This document shows, one piece after another, positions 23,411 to 31,945 of a stretch of 40,951 bases of DNA (its first letter is position 1; each line of letters starts with the position of its first letter). The position numbers were made by a program, and so were the translations under genes. The notes beneath the pieces are model-generated. The model did no database searches, had not been told where the DNA came from, and saw only the letters and a program-made list of their open reading frames with translations. The stretch comes from Pseudoselenomonas ruminantium (GTDB lineage: Bacteria > Bacillota > Negativicutes > Selenomonadales > Selenomonadaceae), in contig CACZHK010000018.1 of the NCBI GenBank assembly GCA_902780915.1, positions 1 to 40,951 on the forward strand, read 5' to 3'.

Positions 23411-24667
23411 TCACAGCCCCAGCAAATACACCGGATACATCCAGGCTGCCTCGTTGATGGGGCGGATTTTTTCGCAGGTGTCGATAACCAGTCCTGGCTG
23501 AATGTCTTGCTGGTATTTTTGGAGGACAGAGAAGTTTTTGTCGGGCTTGCTGGGGGAGATGCCTTTCTTGATTTCGATGGGATATATTTTGCCCTGCTCG
23601 GCGTAGATGAGGTCTACTTCTTTCTGGTCGATATCCCTGTAGTAGAAAAGGAAGGATTTTGGGTCGAGATTATAGGCCCAGGCATTCTTGATGATTTCGC
23701 TGACCACATAAGTTTCAAAGAAAGCTCCGCTCATGGCGCAGTTTTCCAGCATTTCTGCATTGGGCCATTTGCAGAGATAGGAGCAAAGCCCTGTGTCCAG
23801 GAAATAAATCTTGGGCGCTTTGATGATGCGCTTGGAGATTTTGGCCATATATGGCTGCAGCAGGTAGATAATCCCCGAGGTTTCCAGTATGGAAACCCAC
23901 TTCTTGCAGGTGCGGGTGTCAATGCCGATGGCGTTGGCCAGCTCGCCTACGTGGAATTCCTGGGCAGTACGCAGGGCCAGCAGGGAGATGAAATTGCGAA
24001 AGGACAGTTCCTTGTCGGCAGAGACCAGCTTGCGTACATCCTTTTCAATGTAGGTGTTGACATAGGATTTGAAGTAAGTGTCTTTGTCTACGAGATTGGT
24101 GCAAATATCCGGCATGCCGCCGGTAAAGATATCGTCAAATATTTCCCTGCGGGAGCGATAAGGTCTTTTCAGTTCTTTTTCCCGTTTCAAGAGCGATGCA
24201 ATCTCCGGGCGGAAGAGCCGGCCAGCGGCGTGCGCCTTCTCGCTTTGGGAGAAAGAGGTCATTTCCAATACACCACACCGGCCTGCCAGCGACTCGGAAA
24301 TGCCCTGCTGCAGCTCGAAGCGGTTGGAGCCTGTGAGGATATACATCAGCTGCCGCGGCTGCCCGCTGTCCAGCCACTGCAGGCGGGCTTCGTCAATGCG
24401 TTTCTTGATTTCGTCCAGAAGCAGGGGGGCTTTTTGAATCTCGTCGATGATGAGAGGCCAGCCGTATGTTTCCAGAAAAAGCTTCGGATTGTTAAGTGCC
24501 AAAGCGCGGTCATCAAGGTCGTCCAGGGTGACTTTGGCATATTCCTGCCCGAATATATGCTGTATCGTGGTGGATTTGCCTACTTGCCTGGCCCCGTAGA
24601 TGACAAGGCAGGGGAAGGATTGGCCCAGCTTGAGGATAGCTTCTTCGATTGTGCGCTTTACATACAT
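23411..24667 (-). CDS. AAA_14/DUF4143 family ATPase
   Basis: The 418-residue protein has a Walker A GARQVGKST (residues 25-33), Walker B PLIIDEIQKAP, sensor LTGSN, and a C-terminal DUF4143 domain with nuclease-like core residues (FETYVVSEI, DQKEVDLI, YPIEIKKG). A winged-helix-like part (HVGELANAIGIDTRTCKKW) sits between. These two-domain proteins are widespread in anaerobes with unknown function; a regulator or selfish/defence role has been proposed. It is separated from the divergent permease-kinase gene by 256 bp holding its promoter and two 34-bp palindromes. The helix-turn-helix-like segment makes self-regulation at those palindromes conceivable. Confidence 0.88.
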   Translation of the reverse strand: MYVKRTIEEAILKLGQSFPCLVIYGARQVGKSTTIQHIFGQEYAKVTLDDLDDRALALNNPKLFLETYGWPLIIDEIQKAPLLLDEIKKRIDEARLQWLDSGQPRQLMYILTGSNRFELQQGISESLAGRCGVLEMTSFSQSEKAHAAGRLFRPEIASLLKREKELKRPYRSRREIFDDIFTGGMPDICTNLVDKDTYFKSYVNTYIEKDVRKLVSADKELSFRNFISLLALRTAQEFHVGELANAIGIDTRTCKKWVSILETSGIIYLLQPYMAKISKRIIKAPKIYFLDTGLCSYLCKWPNAEMLENCAMSGAFFETYVVSEIIKNAWAYNLDPKSFLFYYRDIDQKEVDLIYAEQGKIYPIEIKKGISPSKPDKNFSVLQKYQQDIQPGLVIDTCEKIRPINEAAWMYPVYLLGL

Positions 24668-24682
24668 ATACGCCCCACCTTT

Positions 24683-24768
24683 CGATCAAATCAGCATAGG
24701 GATGCTTGTTTAATCGAAGTATAGCAAAAAAGTCCGATCAAATCAACATCGGCGTGCTTATTTAATCG
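24683..24768 (-). promoter_or_regulatory. promoter flanked by two 34-bp palindromic operator candidates
   Basis: Two imperfect palindromes of the form CGATCAAATC..CAT-N4-.TGCTT.TTTAATCG occupy 24683-24716 and 24735-24768, 52 bp apart (about five helical turns). On the minus strand TTGATT (24741-24746) and TATACT (24718-24723) with 17-nt spacing form a promoter: the distal palindrome covers the -35 box, and the proximal one lies just past the -10 at the transcription start. This is a strong repressor-site geometry for the DUF4143 ATPase gene. Confidence 0.6.
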
Positions 24769-24923
24769 GATATATGACTTTCTTTCCTTTTGCAAAATAT
24801 CATTGCACTACGAAGCCCTCTCCCTAGCAGGATTTTCCCCCTTCCAAATAGAACTATTGAGGAAATATTTGATTTTTCGGGCGGCGCTTGCGGCCTTTCT
24901 GGATAGGCAAAGGGGGCTTTGTC

Positions 24924-27380
24924 ATGGATTTGGAGAGAAATATGGATGAGGAGGAGACTCGCAGGGGGTTTCTTTATCCTTTGAATATCTGGGCGCTGTC
25001 TTTTGGCGGCATCATCGGCTGGGGCGCTTTTGTGATGCCCGGTACGATGTTTTTGCCCAATGCGGGGCCTGTCGGCACCATCGCTGCCATGGTGCTGGGG
25101 GGGCTCATCATGCTGGCCATCGGCAAGAATTTCTCGGTCATGGCGGAGAGGTTCCCGGACAATGGGGGCATCTTTGCTTATACCCGCATGGTGCTGGGCA
25201 ATGACCACGGGTTTCTGGCGGCCTGGTCCCTGGGCCTTGCTTATCTTTCTCTGATCTGGGCCAACGCCACGGCTTTTGTGCTCATCGCCCGCTATCTCTT
25301 CGGGGAGATCTTCCAGTGGGGCTTCCACTATCAGGTGCTGGGCTTTGATGTGTTCTTCGGGGAGATCCTGGTCACCTGGATCATCCTCATTGCCTACGGG
25401 CTGCTGGCCTGCTATGGTGGCAAGATGAAGCGGCACCTGCACACGGCCCTGGGCCTCATCCTGCTCTTTTCCGTGGTGGGGCTCTTTGTCGGCATCATCT
25501 CCCATACCCATCACTCGGTCTTTGCCCCGGCCTTCCAGACGAGTACTTCGCCGGCTTTGCAGATTTTCTCCATGCTCATGCTGGCGCCCTGGATGTTCTT
25601 CGGCTTCGAGGCTGTGACCCACGCCAGCGAGGATTTCAATTTTGCCCCCCGCAAGCTCTATCCCATCGTGGTGGGGGCTGTGGTGTCAGGCGCTCTGGTC
25701 TACTGCCTGCTGACTTCCATCGCTGTGCTGGACATTCCGGGCCAGTACAGTCTGTGGACTGATTATATTGCTGAGCTGCACACCCAGGAGGGACTTTCTT
25801 CCATACCCGTTTTCCAGAGCGTCTACGGGGTGCTGGGCGGCGGCGGGCTGGTGCTTCTGGGCGCGGCCGTCATCTCTGCCCTCTCCACCAGCCTTCTGGG
25901 GTTCTACCGGGCCACTGGCTATCTCTTCCACGCCATGGCGGCAGAGAAGCTGCTGCCGGAAAGATTCGCCCAAAAAGGGCCTGACGGCCTGCCCCAGAAG
26001 GCTATCCTGCTGGTGCTCTGCCTGTCCCTGCCCGTGCCTTTCCTGGGCCGCACGGCCATTTCCTGGCTGACGGACATCACCACCATCAGCGGTTCTCTGG
26101 CCTATGGCTATGTGTCTCTCTGCGCCTACCGCATGGCGAAGGAGGAGGGCAGCCGCCCCCGTCAGGCTCTGGGCATCTTTGGCGCCGTGGTCAGCGTTTT
26201 CTTCTTCATCTGCCCCATCCTGCCCAATCTCCTGCTGGGAGCCAGCCTGGACGGGGAATCTTACCTGCTGCTGTCGGGCTGGAGCATCCTGGGCTTTATC
26301 TGCTATTGGTATGTGTTCAAGCATGACAGGGAGCACCGCTTCGGCATTTCCACTTCTATGTGCCTCATCGTGCTTTTCCTGAATTTCTTCTCCACTTCTC
26401 TGTGGCTGCGCCACACTACGGAAGGGGAGCTTCTCCTGGCCGCCCGCGGCATCGGCACCAGCTACAGCATCCTGACCATCCAGGCTCTGCTGCAGATGGG
26501 GCTGATCTCGGTGATCCTGGTGCTGATGAGCGATATTTTCACCACCATCAAGAAGCGTGAGCACGCCGCAGATGTGCAGATGTTCCAGGAAAGGGCCATC
26601 AGCAAGGCCAAGAATGACCTGCTGGCCAATATTTCCCATGATGTGCGCATCCCCATGCAGGCCATCGTGGGCTATGTGCAGACGGCTCTGGAGCTGTCCG
26701 CCCTCTGCTATGTGTGCGAGAATCCCTGCCAGAGGAGGGTGCCCAAGGTGCTGGGGGATTCCCTGGAGCGCATCGAGACTCTCAACCAGTATCTTTCCTC
26801 TCTCATCAATGATATGATGCTCTCCGAGCGCATGGAAAAGGGCCACATCAGGATGAAGGAGCATCTGACGGACATCCGCCACACCATGCAGGTGCTGGAG
26901 CACGTCTTTGCCAACCATATGCAGGAAAAGCGCCTTTATTTCACGGTGGATACCTCGAAGGTCACTGACAGCCAGGTGGTCTGCGATGAGGAGCGCCTCT
27001 CCCGGGTCATCCTGAATCTCATCAGCAATGCCTACCATTACACGGAGCCGGGAGGCGGCGTCATGGTGACCCTCATCCAGAAAGGCCCCGGCTACCACCT
27101 GCGCAAGACGGAGAACGGGCGGCTGGCCTTCAAGACCTACGCTGACTATGAGTTCCATGTGCAGGATACGGGCAAGGGGCTGTCCCCTGAGGAACTGGAG
27201 TGGATCACTGCCCCCTTCGAGGGAGAGAAGACCTCCCAGGACCTGGAGGAAAAGGGGCGCGGACTGCACATCGCCAAGAACATCATCAAGCTCATGGGCG
27301 GGCAGCTCTCCGTCACCACCGAGCCGGGCAGCGGCACGGAGTTCGTACTCCATCTCACCCTGCCGCTGGCACCGAAGTAG
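24924..27380 (+). CDS. APC-family permease / histidine kinase fusion (first copy)
   Basis: The 818-residue protein joins an amino-acid permease-like domain (about residues 15-410; opening ALSFGGIIGWGAFVMPGTMF matches the APC helix-1 GxG unwound motif) to further hydrophobic helices (to about 545) and a C-terminal kinase. The H-box is LLANISHDVRIPMQAI with H572; the N-box is LNLISNAYHYTEPGGG, G1 DTGKGLS and G2 KGRGLHIAK. Unusual: C595-x2-C598-x3-C602 sits 23-30 residues after the His, and the next gene keeps this cluster. Such a design suggests a transporter that senses its solute, as in CbrA-type sensors (which use a different transporter family). ATG 24924 follows AAAGGGGG. No response regulator is adjacent; a CheY-like one lies about 7.5 kb downstream. 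Confidence 0.88.
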   Translation: MDLERNMDEEETRRGFLYPLNIWALSFGGIIGWGAFVMPGTMFLPNAGPVGTIAAMVLGGLIMLAIGKNFSVMAERFPDNGGIFAYTRMVLGNDHGFLAAWSLGLAYLSLIWANATAFVLIARYLFGEIFQWGFHYQVLGFDVFFGEILVTWIILIAYGLLACYGGKMKRHLHTALGLILLFSVVGLFVGIISHTHHSVFAPAFQTSTSPALQIFSMLMLAPWMFFGFEAVTHASEDFNFAPRKLYPIVVGAVVSGALVYCLLTSIAVLDIPGQYSLWTDYIAELHTQEGLSSIPVFQSVYGVLGGGGLVLLGAAVISALSTSLLGFYRATGYLFHAMAAEKLLPERFAQKGPDGLPQKAILLVLCLSLPVPFLGRTAISWLTDITTISGSLAYGYVSLCAYRMAKEEGSRPRQALGIFGAVVSVFFFICPILPNLLLGASLDGESYLLLSGWSILGFICYWYVFKHDREHRFGISTSMCLIVLFLNFFSTSLWLRHTTEGELLLAARGIGTSYSILTIQALLQMGLISVILVLMSDIFTTIKKREHAADVQMFQERAISKAKNDLLANISHDVRIPMQAIVGYVQTALELSALCYVCENPCQRRVPKVLGDSLERIETLNQYLSSLINDMMLSERMEKGHIRMKEHLTDIRHTMQVLEHVFANHMQEKRLYFTVDTSKVTDSQVVCDEERLSRVILNLISNAYHYTEPGGGVMVTLIQKGPGYHLRKTENGRLAFKTYADYEFHVQDTGKGLSPEELEWITAPFEGEKTSQDLEEKGRGLHIAKNIIKLMGGQLSVTTEPGSGTEFVLHLTLPLAPK

Positions 27381-27413
27381 GATTTGCAGGCTCTCGCGCA
27401 AAGGAGTATGGCT

Positions 27414-29894
27414 ATGCTTACATTCAAGAATCCGGGGATGCAGGATGCGGCCAAGGACCGCCTCCTCTATCCTCTCAATGTCTGGGCCCTGTCCTTTGGC
27501 TGTGCCGTGGGCTGGGGGGCCTTCATGATGCCGGGCAACCTGTTCTTGCCCAATGCCGGGCCTATAGGCAGTGCCCTGGCCATCCTGATCGGCGGCATCT
27601 CCATGATCATCATCGGCTACAATTTCTGCCGGCTGGCGGTGCGCTATCAGGGCAACGGGGGCATCTACGCCTATACGAAGAATCTCCTGGGCTACGACCA
27701 TGCCTTCCTGGCGGCCTGGTCCCTCATCATCACCTATCTGGCCATCATTTGGGCCAATGCCACCGCCGTGGTGCTGCTGGCCAGGATGCTCTTCGGCAAC
27801 CTGCTGCAGTGGGGCTTCCACTACCAGTTGGCGGGCTTTGATGTCTACTTCGGGGAAATAGTCACTACCTGGGGGGTGTTCCTGAGCTTCGGGGCCTTCT
27901 CCTGCTTCGGGGGCAGGATCAAGAGGCACATCTACACAGCTTTTGCCCTGCTGCTCATCTCCATCATCATCCTGCTTTTCCTCAGTCTCTGCGTGGTCAA
28001 TCATCATTTCGTATTCTACCCTCCCTTCCAGCCCGAACACAATACAGTCCTGCAGGTCTTTTCCATGCTCATGGTGACCCCGTGGATGTTCTTCGGCTAT
28101 GAGTGCGTGACCCATGCCATAGACGACTTCCACTTCCCGGTGCAGAATCTCTTCAAGCTGGTGGTCATCTCCGTCATCTGCGGCGTGGCGGCCTACACCC
28201 TGCTCATCTGGGTGGGCATACTCAGCGTGCCGCCCGAGTACAGCAGCTGGAAGGACTACATAGACAATGTGGGCCACATGCAGGGCATGAGTTCCCTGCC
28301 CGTCTTCCACAGCGTAGGCTCCACCTTCGGCATGATGGGCATCTGGGTGCTGGGGGTGGCCATACTCTCCGGCATCGCCACCTCCATCCTGGGACTCTAC
28401 CGCACCTGCTCCTACCTCTTCCAGGTCATGGCAAAAGACGGGCTCCTGCCCGTCCAGTTCGCCAAGACCGACCTGAACGGCGTGCCCCGCAATGCCCTCT
28501 TCCTCGCCATCGCCGCCTCCCTGCCCATCCCCTTCCTGGGCCGCACCGCCATCGTCTGGCTGGTTGATGTGCTCACCATCAGCGGCTCCCTCGCCTACGG
28601 CTATGTGTCCCTGTGCAACTATCTGGAGTCCAAGAAAACCAAGCACAAGCGGGGCATGCAGATGGGCATCGCAGGCATGGTCTTCTCCCTGTTCTTCTTC
28701 TTCTGCCCCATCATGCCAGACATGCTGCTGGGCACCAGCCTGAACACCGAATCCTATCTCCTGCTGGCCGTCTGGAGCACCCTGGGCTTCCTCTACTACT
28801 GGTGGGTGTTCAAGAATGATACCCAGAACCGCTTCGGACGCTCCGCCTCCCTCTGCATCCTCATGATGTTCCTGAACTTCTTCTCCACAGGCCTGTGGCT
28901 CAGGCAGGTCACCGGCGACCAGCTGGCCCTGGCCGCCACCGAAGGCTTTGAAACGGCCCACAGCAAGCTCACCTTCGACATCGTGGTGCAGATGATCCTC
29001 ATCATGACCATCCTCTTCCTGGTGTCCAATATCTTCACCCGCATCCGCCAGCGTGAACGGCTGATGGATCTGCAGATGATCAAGGAACGGAAGGTGAACC
29101 TGGTCAAGAGCAACTTCCTGGCCAATGTGTCCCACGACATTCGCCTGCCCATGAAAGCCATCTCCAGCTACGTGAAGACCGCCCGCAATGCAGGTGCCGC
29201 TTCCTGCCTCTGCGATGGCGGCTGCGATATGCAGGTCACCAACCAGCTCTGCGACTGCCTCTCTCGCATCCAGTCCGTGAGCTATTATCTGGACGACTTC
29301 GTGAAAAACTTGCAGAAAGTAGACTACATCAACCAGAACAGCTTCGACCTGGTGCTGGAGCCTACAGACCTGCGGCAGCTCATGCAGCGCATCGTGGATG
29401 TCTTCACCCAGCAGATGAAAGAAAAAGACCTCTCCTTCGCCCTGGAAATCTCTCAGGTGGAGCACCCCCTGGTGCTCTGCGACGAGACCCGCCTCTCACG
29501 CCTCCTGCTGAACCTCATCAGCAATGCCTACAAATTCACCCCCTCCGGCGGCCGCATCGTGGTCATGCTGACGGAAAAAGAAAACACAGTCTCCCCCTCC
29601 GAGCAGCTGAAGCCCAGGCTGGCGGAGAACGAAGCCGAATTCGAGCTGCGGATACAGGATACAGGCATCGGCATGTCCGAGAGCTACGCCCAGGAAATCT
29701 TCGAGGAAAAAGACACCAAGAGCATCTTCTACGATGAAGACAAAAAGACCCAGGGCATGCTCATCAGCAAACATCTGGTAGACCTCATGGGCGGCACCAT
29801 CAAAGTCATCAGCGCCCCGGAGGAAGGAACAGAATTCATCGTCAATCTGGTCTTCACCACCACGTCGAAGGCCACCCTGGTAGTGGAAAACTGA
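27414..29894 (+). CDS. APC-family permease / histidine kinase fusion (second copy)
   Basis: This 826-residue paralogue has the same architecture as the gene before it: ALSFGCAVGWGAFMMPGNLF, GNGGIYAYTKNLLGYDHAFLAAW, extra helices, then H-box FLANVSHDIRLPMKAI (H574), N-box LNLISNAYKFTPSGG and G1 DTGIGMS. The G2 region is eroded (TQGMLISKHL instead of GxGLGL), so kinase activity may be weaker or altered. A cysteine cluster follows the H-box (C598, C600, C604, then a CDC about ten residues later). The two genes are 33 nt apart, evidently a tandem duplication now quite diverged and probably co-transcribed. ATG 27414 is preferred (AAAGGAG 7 nt upstream) over the ATG at 27408. A strong terminator follows. 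Confidence 0.87.
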   Translation: MLTFKNPGMQDAAKDRLLYPLNVWALSFGCAVGWGAFMMPGNLFLPNAGPIGSALAILIGGISMIIIGYNFCRLAVRYQGNGGIYAYTKNLLGYDHAFLAAWSLIITYLAIIWANATAVVLLARMLFGNLLQWGFHYQLAGFDVYFGEIVTTWGVFLSFGAFSCFGGRIKRHIYTAFALLLISIIILLFLSLCVVNHHFVFYPPFQPEHNTVLQVFSMLMVTPWMFFGYECVTHAIDDFHFPVQNLFKLVVISVICGVAAYTLLIWVGILSVPPEYSSWKDYIDNVGHMQGMSSLPVFHSVGSTFGMMGIWVLGVAILSGIATSILGLYRTCSYLFQVMAKDGLLPVQFAKTDLNGVPRNALFLAIAASLPIPFLGRTAIVWLVDVLTISGSLAYGYVSLCNYLESKKTKHKRGMQMGIAGMVFSLFFFFCPIMPDMLLGTSLNTESYLLLAVWSTLGFLYYWWVFKNDTQNRFGRSASLCILMMFLNFFSTGLWLRQVTGDQLALAATEGFETAHSKLTFDIVVQMILIMTILFLVSNIFTRIRQRERLMDLQMIKERKVNLVKSNFLANVSHDIRLPMKAISSYVKTARNAGAASCLCDGGCDMQVTNQLCDCLSRIQSVSYYLDDFVKNLQKVDYINQNSFDLVLEPTDLRQLMQRIVDVFTQQMKEKDLSFALEISQVEHPLVLCDETRLSRLLLNLISNAYKFTPSGGRIVVMLTEKENTVSPSEQLKPRLAENEAEFELRIQDTGIGMSESYAQEIFEEKDTKSIFYDEDKKTQGMLISKHLVDLMGGTIKVISAPEEGTEFIVNLVFTTTSKATLVVEN

Positions 29895-29905
29895 AAACAC
29901 AAAAA

Positions 29906-29947
29906 GGCTGCTGCACGAGTACATCACCCATGCAGCAGCCCTTTTTT
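29906..29947 (+). terminator. terminator after the permease-kinase pair
   Basis: GGCTGCTGCA (29906-29915) pairs with TGCAGCAGCC (29931-29940), followed by C and six T, 12 nt past the stop. Confidence 0.88.
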
Positions 29948-30000
29948 GCCTGCCCCGTAGGGACTGGCCCAGATTCTTTCCATACAAATCCAACACTTCA

Positions 30001-30029
30001 ATGACAAAACTATATAAAAGTGGTATAGT
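30001..30029 (+). promoter_or_regulatory. promoter of ddh
   Basis: ATGACA (30001-30006) and TATAGT (30024-30029) are 17 nt apart, just after the preceding terminator and about 45 nt before the ddh start, which has AAAGGGG upstream. Confidence 0.6.
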
Positions 30030-30074
30030 AGAGGGCGTAAACATGTAAACTGCAACTTTGAAAGGGGAATACTC

Positions 30075-31073
30075 ATGAGCATTCGCATTGGCATCCTGGG
30101 CTATGGCAATCTGGGTCGCGGCGTGGAGTGCGCCGTAAAGGCAAATGAAGATATGGAACTGGTGGCAGTCTTCACCCGCCGTGACCCGAGCGCAGTGAAG
30201 ATCGCCACCCCCGGCGTTCCCGTGGTGAACACTGCCGACGCCAAGGACTGGCAGGACAAGATCGATGTCCTCATCATCTGCGGCGGCAGCGCCACTGACC
30301 TGCCCAGGCAGACCCCGGAGTTCATCAAGTATTTCAATGTCATAGACAGCTTCGACACCCATGCCCGCATCCCCGAGCACTTTGCCAATGTGGATAAGGC
30401 CGGGAAGGAAAGCGGCCATCTGGGCATCATTTCCGTGGGCTGGGACCCTGGCCTCTTCTCCCTGGCCCGTGTCTACGGCAATGCCATCCTCCCCGGCGGC
30501 CATGACTACACCTTCTGGGGCCGCGGCGTTTCCCAGGGCCACAGCGATGCCATCCGCCGGGTAGAGGGCGTGGCTGATGCCCGCCAGTACACCGTCCCCG
30601 TGGAGAGCGCCCTCTCCGCCGTCCGCAGCGGCAAGAACCCCGAGCTTTCCACTCGCGAAAAGCACACCCGCGAGTGCTATGTGGTAGTGAAGCCCGAATA
30701 TGACAACGAGGCGGAAAAGGCAAGGATCGAGAAGGAAATCAAGACCATGCCCAACTACTTCGACCAGTACGACACCACCGTGAACTTCATCTCCCAGGAG
30801 GAGCTGAACGCCAGCCACAAAGGCCTCCCCCACGGCGGCTTCGTCATCCGCACCGGCGCCACAGGCCACGAGAAGGAGCACAACCACCTCATGGAACTGC
30901 GCCTGCAGCTGGACTCCAACCCCGAATTCACCACCAGCGTCCTCATAGCCTATGCCCGCGCCTGCTGTCGCCTGGCCAAGAAAGGCGAAACCGGCTGCCG
31001 CACCGTGCTCGACATCGCCCCGGCTCTCCTTTGCCAGCAGAGCGGCGAGGAACTGAGGGCACGTCTGCTGTAA
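30075..31073 (+). CDS. ddh: meso-diaminopimelate D-dehydrogenase
   Basis: The 332-residue protein matches Ddh, which reductively aminates tetrahydrodipicolinate directly to meso-diaminopimelate with NADPH and ammonia, a one-step shortcut for lysine and peptidoglycan precursors. Visible are the Rossmann motif GILGYGNLGRGVE (residues 6-18), FTRRDP for NADP binding, IDSFDTHARIPEH, ISVGWDPGLFSLARV and the substrate loop FWGRGVSQGHSDAIRRV. Length agrees with the family (about 326). It has its own promoter and probably shares a transcript with the following hexapeptide protein (18 nt gap). Confidence 0.93.
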   Translation: MSIRIGILGYGNLGRGVECAVKANEDMELVAVFTRRDPSAVKIATPGVPVVNTADAKDWQDKIDVLIICGGSATDLPRQTPEFIKYFNVIDSFDTHARIPEHFANVDKAGKESGHLGIISVGWDPGLFSLARVYGNAILPGGHDYTFWGRGVSQGHSDAIRRVEGVADARQYTVPVESALSAVRSGKNPELSTREKHTRECYVVVKPEYDNEAEKARIEKEIKTMPNYFDQYDTTVNFISQEELNASHKGLPHGGFVIRTGATGHEKEHNHLMELRLQLDSNPEFTTSVLIAYARACCRLAKKGETGCRTVLDIAPALLCQQSGEELRARLL

Positions 31074-31091
31074 AAAACTATTCCGAAGGGA

Positions 31092-31658
31092 ATGTTGCCT
31101 GTGTTCACTTTGAAAGACAACGCATTCAAGGGCAAGCGCCCCCAGCTCCATGAGGAGTGCTTCGTCGCCCCCCAGGTTTTCCTCTCCGGCGATGTCCGGG
31201 TGGGCAAATATTCCTCCCTCTGGCCCGGGGTGGTGGCCCGGGGGGATGTCTGCTATATCGAGATCGGGGAGTGCAGCAATGTGCAGGATCTCACCTGCCT
31301 CCATGTGGCTGATGACAAGCCCTGCATCATCGGGGATTATGTCACCGTGGGGCATGGGGCCAATATCCACGGCTGCGTCATCGAGGACCATGTGCTCATC
31401 GGCATGAGCGCCACGGTGCTGACGGGGGCGCATATCGGGCGCGGCTCCATCATCGCTGCGGGAGCCGTGGTGAAGGAAAATGATGTGATACCGCCAAATT
31501 CCCTGGTGGTGGGGGTGCCTGGCAAGGTGGTCCGCACTCAGGACAGGATAGCGACTATCCATGCCCAGGCCATCAAGTACAAGTGCGAGTGGGCCATCGA
31601 GTACGGGGTGTACCCGGAAATCGGCGGGGAACTTTATCACGGGGAGCAGATCATCTGA
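31092..31658 (+). CDS. gamma-carbonic anhydrase-like hexapeptide-repeat protein
   Basis: The 188-residue protein is a left-handed beta-helix of the YrdA/PaaY/gamma-CA group, with repeats such as VFLSGDVRVGKYSSLWPGVVARGD and VTVGHGANIHGCVIEDHVLIGMSATVLTGAHIG. Histidines placed like the zinc ligands of gamma-carbonic anhydrases are present (H81 or so in LHVADD, then GHGANIHGC). True carbonic anhydrase activity varies in this group. The ATG at 31092 has GAAGGG almost touching it; a GTG nine bases on (MFTLKDN) is spaced better and may be the real start. It follows ddh closely and ends before the DnaA-box cluster. Confidence 0.85.
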   Translation: MLPVFTLKDNAFKGKRPQLHEECFVAPQVFLSGDVRVGKYSSLWPGVVARGDVCYIEIGECSNVQDLTCLHVADDKPCIIGDYVTVGHGANIHGCVIEDHVLIGMSATVLTGAHIGRGSIIAAGAVVKENDVIPPNSLVVGVPGKVVRTQDRIATIHAQAIKYKCEWAIEYGVYPEIGGELYHGEQII

Positions 31659-31679
31659 GTTTTCCCCAAAGGGTCAGAC

Positions 31680-31817
31680 TTTTCCACAGTTTCTCAGCTT
31701 TTCCACAGTCTTATCCACATTCTCCACAGCTTATGCACAAGTTATGCACAGTATGCACAGGGTTATCCACAGGCTTTCGTGGATAACCCTGTGCTTTTTT
31801 ATACTTTTTTATCCACA
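31680..31817. promoter_or_regulatory. cluster of DnaA-box-like nonamers
   Basis: Within 138 bp I count about ten matches to the DnaA box TTATNCACA or one-base variants. On the plus strand: TTTTCCACA at 31680 and 31699, TTATCCACA at 31711, TTCTCCACA at 31720, TTATGCACA at 31731 and 31742, GTATGCACA at 31751, TTATCCACA at 31763 and 31809. On the minus strand: TTATCCACG at 31778-31786. Spacing is often 9-11 bp, so sites are in phase. AT-rich tracts (ttttttatactttttt) adjoin. Flanking genes are not those usually found at oriC (dnaA, dnaN, rpmH), so a DnaA-titration or DnaA-regulated element is at least as likely as an origin. Confidence 0.7.
31755..31800 (+). terminator. terminator whose stem consists of two opposed DnaA boxes
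   Basis: A perfect 16-bp stem (31755-31770 with 31779-31794, arms GCACAGGGTTATCCAC / GTGGATAACCCTGTGC) with an 8-nt loop is followed by six T. It can end the ddh/gamma-CA transcript. Each arm contains a DnaA box, so protein binding to the DNA and folding of the RNA use the same bases. Confidence 0.75.
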
Positions 31818-31945
31818 GGCAGGATTATCCGCCCCCAGGCTAGAAGTGTAAGGCTAATAATTCGTGCTTTACTGGCAATTCGTCAGAGAAATACGGAACC
31901 GGCAATGAATGCGCCGTTCCTAAATCCTTGCTGGGAGGGATTCAC

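Noticed and set aside
25686..31640. Very long minus-strand open frames (over 700 and 1200 codons) opposite the permease-kinases and ddh region
   Set aside because: They mirror real plus-strand genes with intact domains, are rich in His/Gly/Asp/Glu patterns typical of antisense frames, and show no recognisable domain.
31680..31817. Definite oriC
   Set aside because: Box density fits, but dnaA, dnaN, rpmH or other usual neighbours are missing and GC skew cannot be computed here; kept only as a hypothesis.
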